From positions 1 to 11,979 of the forward strand of contig JBDRNX010000024.1 of assembly GCA_043810595.1 (NCBI GenBank): DNA of 11,979 bases. The letters are read 5' to 3'. This document shows positions 5,387 to 10,704 of this stretch, in pieces. The position numbers and the translations under genes were made by a program. This DNA comes from JAWABC01 sp043810595 (lineage in GTDB: Archaea > Nanobdellota > Nanobdellia > SCGC-AAA011-G17 > VGLX01). Each line of letters starts with the position of its first letter. Position 1 is the stretch's first letter. A model generated the notes under the pieces. The model had not been told where the DNA came from. It saw only the letters and a list, made by a program, of their open reading frames with translations, and did not search any database.

Positions 5387-7178
5387 AGTAGTTTATAAGT
5401 ATCTCGACTTTTTTCCCAAACAGATTTCTCAGGTCTTCAAATATTTTTTCTTTTATGAACACTCTTGATGGGATCTGGCCTTTTGCCAGCTCTTTTTCCA
5501 TCTCTTCCTGTGAGCTGTTTTTTATTTCTTTGAGGCCGCCTTCTTCTGTTACTTCGGCCTTTTGTATTTCTTCCCTGTTTTCGAGGTTTGGGGTTATGAA
5601 TGCTACTTTGTCGAGTAGTAGTACTTCTCCAAATTTGTCTTCATATTTAAATCTTATCTTTGCTCTTTCGAGTTCCATGCCCCTGTTTCTCTGTATGAAT
5701 TCTATTAGGACTTTGATGTAGAGTCTTGCTTCTTTGTTTATTTTTTCTATTTCCTGTTTTGTTATTTTCTTTGCTTGGAAGTCTTTTTTTGCTTTTGTCA
5801 CGTCTTTGAGTATGCTTAGCATCTTTTCTGGCAGTTTGCCCTCGTCTACCAGTTTTTCTTTGAATGCCTTTTCCACGTCTGTTAGTTTTTCTTGTGTTTC
5901 AAGTCTTAGCGCATCCCTTGTTACCATCATGCATGTGTCGTATATTTCTTCTACGTTTTTTACTTCGCTTCTTTTTTCTATTTCAACGAATAGTTTCTTT
6001 ATTCTTTTTAGGTATTCGTCAACTTCGTTGAGTAGCATGTCTATTTCTTTTCCTTTTACGTCTTTTATCTTTCCGTGTTCCACATCTTTGAACATCACCC
6101 TTATCTTTTCCAAAGTGTTGACGTATTTCTTTTCGAGCATTTTTTCTTTCTTTACGAATATTTCTTCCATGAGTTTTACTGTTTCTTTTGGTGTTGGTGG
6201 TGGGATGCCATAAAGCATGAGTGCTGCTTGTGCGGGGTTTAAAGCTGCATAGAATAGGTCCTCTCCTACTACGCTTAGGAGTTTTTGTTTTACTCTATCT
6301 ATGAGTTTTTCTCCTATGTCCATATTCATGTCTATTGCCTCAGGACTGGGCCTTATCCTCCCCATCTCTAGTAGCAGTTTCCATGGCATGAACACTCCTC
6401 TGTCAAACAAAGGTACACCATCACGTAAGAATGTGAATATTACTGGGTTTGCATCTTTTATTGAGTCCCAGAAGTCTGTCAGTATGTACGTTTGAACATG
6501 AAATTGTGCTTCCACTCCTACTATTTTTCCTGCTGTGTATCCCATGTCTGATATTATTGCTCTTAGTTTGTCTTTTAGCTCTGCTCTTGACATCTTTTTT
6601 ACGTCTGTGTCGTCTATTATTATGTAGACGTCTATATCATTAGGTTTGGAATCACCCCTGAATAACGATCCTGCTGCCACATAGCTTATGACGTATTTTT
6701 CGAATTTCTTGATTGCCATGTCTTTGTGAACTTCTGCCGCTTTCAGTGCTGAAAGCATTCCTTTGTCGTATACCAGTGCTCCTGTGACTATGAGTTCCAG
6801 AACGTCATATTTTCCGTCGTAGCACATCTCTTTTAGGTCTGAAGTGAACAGTGGCTGTGGTCTTATGTTTTTGTCTATGCCTTTTGCCATCTCGTTCAAG
6901 GAATTTTCCATCTTGGTCTTGAGGGCTTCCTTGTTTACCTTTTGTACTTCAGCATCGTCTATTAGGATTAGTATGTTTATTTCCTGTGATTTTTTCTTTT
7001 CTTTTTCTGGTGGCAGTAGTTCTATGCCTACTATTTCCTTGCTGTACTTTTTCAGGACTTCTTCCTTGAATTTTTCCAGCGTTTTCTTTATTTCATCAAG
7101 TTTTTTCTGTATTTCTGGTGAGATTTGGGATATCTCTTCTTCTGTCATTATTTCCTTGTTTTCTTCTTCCTTCTTCAT
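5385..7178 (-). CDS. Tandem nucleotidyltransferase-fold protein with HEPN-like helical region
   Basis: This 597-residue cytosolic protein has a nucleotidyltransferase (DNA polymerase beta fold) core at about 155-265: AAGSLFRGDSKPNDIDVYII gives the GS pair (170-171) and the DxD metal motif (D181, D183), and the unit ends with DGVPLFDRG (253-261). The segment at about 37-140 looks like a degenerate copy: IVGIELLPPE, INILILIDD (68-75) and LVYDKG (135-140), but without the GS motif. Residues 287-345 are helical, with LNPAQAALMLYGIPPPTPKE (313-332) resembling HEPN-type substrate-binding helices. The remainder to 500 is long charged helix or coiled coil, and the end (500-597) is mixed alpha/beta. 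Substrate and product are unknown. A TATA box centred 26 nt before the ATG implies a leaderless mRNA. It is co-transcribed with the thioredoxin-fold gene. The protein is not tied to a known pathway. Confidence 0.78.
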   Translation of the reverse strand: MKKEEENKEIMTEEEISQISPEIQKKLDEIKKTLEKFKEEVLKKYSKEIVGIELLPPEKEKKKSQEINILILIDDAEVQKVNKEALKTKMENSLNEMAKGIDKNIRPQPLFTSDLKEMCYDGKYDVLELIVTGALVYDKGMLSALKAAEVHKDMAIKKFEKYVISYVAAGSLFRGDSKPNDIDVYIIIDDTDVKKMSRAELKDKLRAIISDMGYTAGKIVGVEAQFHVQTYILTDFWDSIKDANPVIFTFLRDGVPLFDRGVFMPWKLLLEMGRIRPSPEAIDMNMDIGEKLIDRVKQKLLSVVGEDLFYAALNPAQAALMLYGIPPPTPKETVKLMEEIFVKKEKMLEKKYVNTLEKIRVMFKDVEHGKIKDVKGKEIDMLLNEVDEYLKRIKKLFVEIEKRSEVKNVEEIYDTCMMVTRDALRLETQEKLTDVEKAFKEKLVDEGKLPEKMLSILKDVTKAKKDFQAKKITKQEIEKINKEARLYIKVLIEFIQRNRGMELERAKIRFKYEDKFGEVLLLDKVAFITPNLENREEIQKAEVTEEGGLKEIKNSSQEEMEKELAKGQIPSRVFIKEKIFEDLRNLFGKKVEILINY

Positions 7179-7199
7179 GGTAACATTCCTGTTTTTTTG

Positions 7200-7208
7200 T
7201 TATATAAA
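7200..7208 (-). promoter_or_regulatory. TATA box of the nucleotidyltransferase operon
   Basis: The minus strand reads TTTATATAA, preceded by purine-rich AAAAAG that could serve as the TFB recognition element. Its centre at 7204 is 26 nt before the ATG at 7178. Confidence 0.78.
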
Positions 7209-7240
7209 CTTTTTGATTTTTAGTTCCATTCCAAAAGTTT

Positions 7241-7250
7241 TTTAAATATA
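7241..7250 (+). promoter_or_regulatory. TATA box of the tRNA gene
   Basis: TTTAAATATA begins 30 nt before the first tRNA base. The centre of TTTAAATA is about 26 nt upstream of 7271, the normal archaeal spacing if the tRNA transcript has almost no 5' leader. Confidence 0.65.
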
Positions 7251-7270
7251 CCTTTGTCCTTCTAATTTAA

Positions 7271-7343
7271 GGGCTTGTGGTCTAGCGGTTATGACATCAC
7301 CCTTACACGGTGGAGGTCCCCGGTTCGAATCCGGGCAGGCCCA
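7271..7343 (+). tRNA. tRNA-Val, anticodon UAC
   Basis: A complete 73-nt cloverleaf can be folded by eye. The acceptor stem is GGGCTTG/CAGGCCC (one G-U pair), the D arm has a GTC/GAC stem, the anticodon stem is TCACC/GGTGG around loop CTTACAC with anticodon TAC at 34-36, the variable loop is AGGTC, and the T stem is CCCGG/CCGGG with loop TTCGAAT. The discriminator is A, and TTTT follows immediately, so CCA is not encoded, as is common in archaea. TAC reads GUA and other GUN valine codons. No intron is present. It stands alone between the divergent nucleotidyltransferase gene and the AT-rich hypothetical gene. Confidence 0.97.
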
Positions 7344-7373
7344 TTTTATGCCTCTACCCCCAGTTTCGAACGC

Positions 7374-7382
7374 TTTATAAAT
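7374..7382 (+). promoter_or_regulatory. TATA box of the AT-rich hypothetical gene
   Basis: TTTATAAAT lies between the tRNA and the next gene. Its centre is about 25 nt before the ATG at 7403, indicating a separate leaderless transcript. Confidence 0.75.
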
Positions 7383-7402
7383 AAGTTGTAGTCTCCATTA
7401 TT

Positions 7403-8518
7403 ATGGATAGAGTAATCAAAATACTTATTCCGTCAATTGCAGCTTTGGTCATAGCTACCATTCTCTACTTCCTTAACTTAGCTGGGTGGAACAATTATGT
7501 TTTTATCCTATCAGCTATAATACAAATACTAACTTTTGTATACTGGTTAATAGGAGATTCAACTCAAAGGCAAATTCTTGAGACTGCAATAGAAACTAAG
7601 AATGATTTAGAAGAAACAAAGCAGATTGCCCAGGAAATAAAAGATTTCCAAAATCAAAAAGAAGGCCTTCTTGAGAAGAGGCAAAGAATTTTAGTCAATC
7701 TATTAAAAAATGGGGCTATACAAACAATTGAAATCAACAAAATAATAAAATCAGTAAAAAGAAAGGGTATGTTTGTAGTTTCCAGTTTTGGTGGGCATAA
7801 AATGAAACTTAAGGGGGTTCTAAACCTGATGGGTAGAACAGAGCCAGTATCTATCATCCCAGAGGTTTTATACAATATAGGCTTTAAAAAAGTTTATCGT
7901 AGTGAATTCATGTTTATTATACTTAAAGAAGATCTCCCTCCAAGATTAAGAAATTCTGAGAAACTTAAGAGGGTGATTTACAATGAGTTGATTAATAAAT
8001 GGAGTTATCTACAAGATTTAATAAAGAATAACAATTTTAAAAAATATGATAAATGGAAAGAAGGGAGTAAATTCCTTTGTAACCTTTGTTTAATTGATAT
8101 AGAAGAGGGTGAGATAGGTATTTTATATAAAAGACTTAAAGAATCATCAGAGCTTAAAGATTCATTTTCTGAGGAGTTTAAAAGTTTGCTTTTGAGCCAT
8201 TCAGATAAAGGTAAAATAGGCCAATTAATAAGAGATAAAATTAAAGCTAATCAAGTTTTGGATAAGATCACAATTAGTCTTTTATTGAATAACCTACCAG
8301 ATGGAATAAAAAAAGCCCTTCTTACAAAGGAAAAGGAGTTAATGAATCAATTGAATATAAAAAGATTTATAGACATTTCAAATATAAAAGAAGCAAATTT
8401 ACAAAGAGTAATAGGGCAATATATACCCCAAGGGAATATCGAAGAAACATCTGGAATTATCATGTCTGAAATAAAAGATTATGTACAAGTCGTGAGAGAA
8501 CTGGAACTATTTAAATAG
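7403..8518 (+). CDS. Unrecognised two-TM coiled-coil protein
   Basis: I do not recognise this 371-residue protein. It begins with two membrane helices (about 5-26 and 31-50) separated by a short turn with Trp/Asn, so both the N-terminus and the large remainder should face the cytoplasm. Residues 52-100 form a charged coiled coil. A mixed region follows (105-180) with hydrophobic strands such as GMFVVSSFGG (122-131) and FMFIILKEDLPP (169-180), then a helical, Lys/Glu-rich part to the end. No catalytic motif or Cys/His metal cluster is apparent. Composition is markedly AT-rich compared with the neighbouring operons (15 of 60 G+C in 8041-8100 against 26 of 60 in 3181-3240 of rimK). Together with its position just behind a tRNA gene, this suggests possible acquisition by transfer. 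The TATA box and reading frame make it a credible real gene. Confidence 0.8.
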   Translation: MDRVIKILIPSIAALVIATILYFLNLAGWNNYVFILSAIIQILTFVYWLIGDSTQRQILETAIETKNDLEETKQIAQEIKDFQNQKEGLLEKRQRILVNLLKNGAIQTIEINKIIKSVKRKGMFVVSSFGGHKMKLKGVLNLMGRTEPVSIIPEVLYNIGFKKVYRSEFMFIILKEDLPPRLRNSEKLKRVIYNELINKWSYLQDLIKNNNFKKYDKWKEGSKFLCNLCLIDIEEGEIGILYKRLKESSELKDSFSEEFKSLLLSHSDKGKIGQLIRDKIKANQVLDKITISLLLNNLPDGIKKALLTKEKELMNQLNIKRFIDISNIKEANLQRVIGQYIPQGNIEETSGIIMSEIKDYVQVVRELELFK

Positions 8519-8520
8519 TT
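8505..8520. other. Perfect 16-bp palindrome at the convergent gene ends
   Basis: AACTATTTAAATAGTT equals its own reverse complement and spans the TAG stop of the hypothetical gene, 28 nt from the convergent S7 stop. It is AT-rich with no loop, so a terminator hairpin would be weak. It could be a protein-binding site or coincidence. Confidence 0.35.
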
Positions 8521-8547
8521 TTAAGGTATAAATGATAGTTGTTAGCC

Positions 8548-9138
8548 TTATCTGCTTGCGTCAGTCTGTCTTTCTATTTCCAGCTTCTTTGCTATGGCTA
8601 CGGATTTGTTGTCGCAGTTGTATGCCCTTATTATCTCTTCTGCAAGCGTTTCTTGTATTTTTTTCTTTGCGTTGAATGATTTTTGATAGGCTCCCTGTGT
8701 CATGAGTCTTAAAGCGAAGTCTACTCTTCTTTGGGGGGCCATCTCGACTGGTTGGGGGTACACTGCACCGCCGTATTCTAGGGTGTTGATTTCTTCTCTT
8801 GGTGCCGCGTTTTCTATTGCTTTCACCAGCACCTCGATGGGGTTTTTCTTTGTTTGTTGTTCTACTATCGTGAATGCTTTTTCCACTATCCTGTATGCTC
8901 TTGCTGCTTTGCCGCCGCAGTGCCCTGATGTTATCTTGTGTTTCTTTCCCCTGTGCCCTGGCGTCATGATCTTGTTCATCAGTCTTTCTACTATGGAGAC
9001 TTTTGTTTTTCCGAACTGTGATCTTACGCTTCTGCCTGCTGTTCTTGGTATTATTATCGGTTCGAGGTTTATGTACGCCTGCAGCCCGGCATCTTGTACT
9101 TTGATGCCTTCGATTTCCCACTTGTTGAACAGCTTCAT
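8548..9138 (-). CDS. rps7: 30S ribosomal protein S7 (uS7)
   Basis: This 196-residue archaeal-length S7 is a primary 16S rRNA-binding protein that organises the head of the small subunit. Typical family sequence is seen throughout: IVERLMNKIMTPG (residues 49-61), the GKKHKITSGHCGGKAARAY region (64-82), PIEVLVKAIENAAPREE (99-115), the beta-hairpin YGGAVYPQPVEMAPQRRVDF (122-141) and the terminal ERQTDASR. The extended N-terminus (1-45) is characteristic of archaeal and eukaryotic members rather than bacterial ones. Its ATG overlaps the S12 stop codon as ATGA, and the purine run AAGGGAAGGAG just before it can act as ribosome-binding site, so the two proteins are translationally coupled. It is the last gene of the operon here. 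The elongation factor gene usual in archaea does not follow; instead the convergent hypothetical gene does. Confidence 0.98.
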   Translation of the reverse strand: MKLFNKWEIEGIKVQDAGLQAYINLEPIIIPRTAGRSVRSQFGKTKVSIVERLMNKIMTPGHRGKKHKITSGHCGGKAARAYRIVEKAFTIVEQQTKKNPIEVLVKAIENAAPREEINTLEYGGAVYPQPVEMAPQRRVDFALRLMTQGAYQKSFNAKKKIQETLAEEIIRAYNCDNKSVAIAKKLEIERQTDASR

Positions 9139-9572
9139 CTCCTTCCCTTCTCTATCTTGCCTGATAGCAGAGCTTCCAGTGATTGATCGTTAACTTTTAT
9201 TACCTGCCATCTTATTCCTGGAAGGTCTCCTTTTGCTCTTCCTTTTTTTCCTCCGATGGCTTCTATGAGAACTTCATCGTGTTCGTTTATCAGCTTTATT
9301 GCATTATTACCTGGTGCGAAAGCCGTTACCTTTCTCCCATTCTTTATTAGTTGTACCTTTACTACTTTTCTCATTGCTGAGTTTGGCTGTTTTGCTTCTA
9401 CTTGTGATTTTTCTAGGACTATTGCTTTTGCTTGCGGGACTCCTTTCAGCGGGTCTGATTTTACCTTGAGTTTTAGTATTCTTCTCTTGTAGGCTTCGTC
9501 TTGCCACCTGTGTCTTTTTCTTCTCATCTTGAGTTTCTTTCCGCATCCGAGTCCTTTTCCTTTCTTTCCCAT
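9135..9572 (-). CDS. rps12: 30S ribosomal protein S12 (uS12)
   Basis: This 145-residue protein of the decoding centre has the archaeal/eukaryotic N-terminal extension MGKKGKGLGCGKKLKMRRKR and helix RWQDEAYKRR (22-31). The invariant loop KQPNSAMRK (61-69) contacts the decoding site. IKNGRKVTAFAPG (76-88) and GRAKGDLPGIRWQVIKVN (111-128) are equally diagnostic. Met at 67 stands where Ile or Val is common, a conservative change. The length is normal for archaea. It starts 1 nt after the NusA stop, with little room for its own ribosome-binding site apart from purines in the nusA 3' end, and overlaps S7 by 4 nt. Confidence 0.98.
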   Translation of the reverse strand: MGKKGKGLGCGKKLKMRRKRHRWQDEAYKRRILKLKVKSDPLKGVPQAKAIVLEKSQVEAKQPNSAMRKVVKVQLIKNGRKVTAFAPGNNAIKLINEHDEVLIEAIGGKKGRAKGDLPGIRWQVIKVNDQSLEALLSGKIEKGRR

Positions 9573-9573
9573 C

Positions 9574-9981
9574 TTATTGTACCTCTATTCTTACGTCAAA
9601 GTAGTTTGATACTATGTCTTGGAGCTCTTTTAAATTTTGCCTTTCTCTTCCCAGCACGGCTTCCTTGAATCTGGCTCCCTTCCCTTCGATTATTACGGTT
9701 TTTTCGTCTTTCATGTATACGTTGCCTTTTTGTGGCGCTATCAGGTTCTCGACGAATTTTGATGGTTCGTCGCTGAACTCCACCACTTTTATTTTTTTCT
9801 TGAGCAGGTTTGTTGCTTTTTTTATGTTCATTCCGTCTCTTCCTATAGCCTTTCCCGCCTCTCCCTCGTGCACTATGAATATGACCTCGTCTTTGCCTAC
9901 GTAGCAGTCTTTCACCCGGGCCTTCGTAAGGTTCTCGAATAGGTTTATGAATCCTATCGTTTCTGAGGTGAATTTTATCAT
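9574..9981 (-). CDS. nusA: Archaeal NusA-like KH-domain protein
   Basis: This 135-residue short archaeal NusA consists only of two KH domains, without the N-terminal RNA polymerase-binding and S1 domains of bacterial NusA. The first KH loop is GRDG (47-50) in EAGKAIGRDGMNIKKA. The second is GRER (111-114) in EAVLGRERQNLKEL, followed by the closing strand VRIEVQ. It binds RNA and is thought to act in transcription or ribosomal RNA handling, though its archaeal function is not well settled. The position between L30e and S12, with 2 and 1 nt gaps, is the conserved archaeal arrangement and supports the assignment as strongly as the motifs. Confidence 0.95.
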   Translation of the reverse strand: MIKFTSETIGFINLFENLTKARVKDCYVGKDEVIFIVHEGEAGKAIGRDGMNIKKATNLLKKKIKVVEFSDEPSKFVENLIAPQKGNVYMKDEKTVIIEGKGARFKEAVLGRERQNLKELQDIVSNYFDVRIEVQ

Positions 9982-9983
9982 TT

Positions 9984-10232
9984 TTAGTAGCAGAGCACGC
10001 TTATTGAAAATGGTTTTTTGCAGATTAGCCCTATCTCGTCGTTTGGTATGTCTAGCTTTATTGTTTCTATCTTGCCAAGCTTGCTGTAATGGTCTATCTT
10101 TTTTCTCACGTTTTCCGGGCAGTTTGAAGCTAAGAATACTTTTTTCACGTTGCCGTTTTTCATTCTTTTTATGGTCTTTTCTGTTCCGAAAGTTATCGTC
10201 GCTTCCTTTAGTGCTATCCTTAATTCATCCAT
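9984..10232 (-). CDS. rpl30e: 50S ribosomal protein L30e (eL30)
   Basis: This 82-residue member of the L7Ae/L30e/S12e kink-turn-binding family is found in archaea and eukaryotes but not in typical bacterial ribosomes. Diagnostic sequence includes TFGTEKTIKRMKNGNVK (residues 14-30), VFLASNCPENVRKKIDHY (32-49), where ASNCP is the family signature, and ELG-like EIGLICKKPFSISVL (66-80). It is shorter than the roughly 95-105 residues usual in archaea because the tail ends directly after the last strand, with no sign of frameshift. It is the first gene of the ribosomal unit: a TATA-like TTTAAAAA is centred about 26 nt before the ATG, implying a leaderless mRNA. Confidence 0.93.
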   Translation of the reverse strand: MDELRIALKEATITFGTEKTIKRMKNGNVKKVFLASNCPENVRKKIDHYSKLGKIETIKLDIPNDEIGLICKKPFSISVLCY

Positions 10233-10254
10233 GTTTTTTTCAGAAGTAGATGCC

Positions 10255-10262
10255 TTTTTAAA
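10255..10262 (-). promoter_or_regulatory. TATA box of the L30e-NusA-S12-S7 operon
   Basis: The minus strand reads TTTAAAAA, centred about 26 nt before the L30e ATG, and overlaps the stop codon of the upstream gene. Spacing matches the other promoters of the window. Confidence 0.65.
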
Positions 10263-10704
10263 TGTTTTCTTTTCTTACTGCTGTGTTTGAAGCATAGTCT
10301 TTGTTGCCGAATTTGAATTTCAGTCTTTGTATCCCTTCGTTCCTTACTTCCATGCTTATGCTTCCTACCTGATTGCAGTTGTAGTTGCTTACTACTGCCG
10401 TCCCTCCCTTAACTTCATAATCCAAAGGTTCACTCCCGCAACTTACTTTGATGTTTCCAACGTAATAGAAAGTGTCTCCTACTTCGCTTATCTGCAGGTC
10501 TCCTTCCCCTTCTGTTTTGAATCTCACGGTCCACGTGTCGTATACTGCTGCGTAGCTTTGTTTGTTTAATACTTGTATGCTCTGTTCCATGGTCGCATAG
10601 CCCACGATTCTGGGGTTTTTGAGGAATACAATCCCGCATATCATTATTACGCCCACTAAGAATAAGGCTACTGCGATTCTTTCATGATCCCTCTTTTTTT
10701 TCAT
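10258..10704 (-). CDS. Small membrane-anchored or secreted beta-rich protein
   Basis: This 148-residue protein has a basic start (MKKKRDHER), one hydrophobic helix (about 10-27) acting as signal anchor, and an outer domain with alternating beta-strand pattern. The domain includes YAAVYDTWTVRFKTEGEGDL (51-70), a Cys in IKVSCGSEP (about 85-93), VVSNYNCNQVGSI (104-116), and GIQRLKFKFGNKDYASNTA. The two Cys could form a disulfide outside the cell. The order of TW-V-F, a strand block, N-x-C, then RLKFKFG reminds me of a module I associate with large surface proteins of DPANN archaea; this is from memory and not verified. The ATG overlaps the stop of the surface protein gene as ATGA, so the two are translationally coupled and probably act together at the envelope. 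Function is unknown. Confidence 0.75.
   Translation of the reverse strand: MKKKRDHERIAVALFLVGVIMICGIVFLKNPRIVGYATMEQSIQVLNKQSYAAVYDTWTVRFKTEGEGDLQISEVGDTFYYVGNIKVSCGSEPLDYEVKGGTAVVSNYNCNQVGSISMEVRNEGIQRLKFKFGNKDYASNTAVRKENI

Noticed and set aside
7318..7373. Possible integration-site repeat: tRNA T-arm sequence (CCCCGGTTCGAATCC) and a similar CCCCCAGTTTCGAACGC at 7357-7373
   Set aside because: The similarity is short and imperfect, no integrase is present, and no copy of the tRNA 3' end was found downstream up to the S7 gene.
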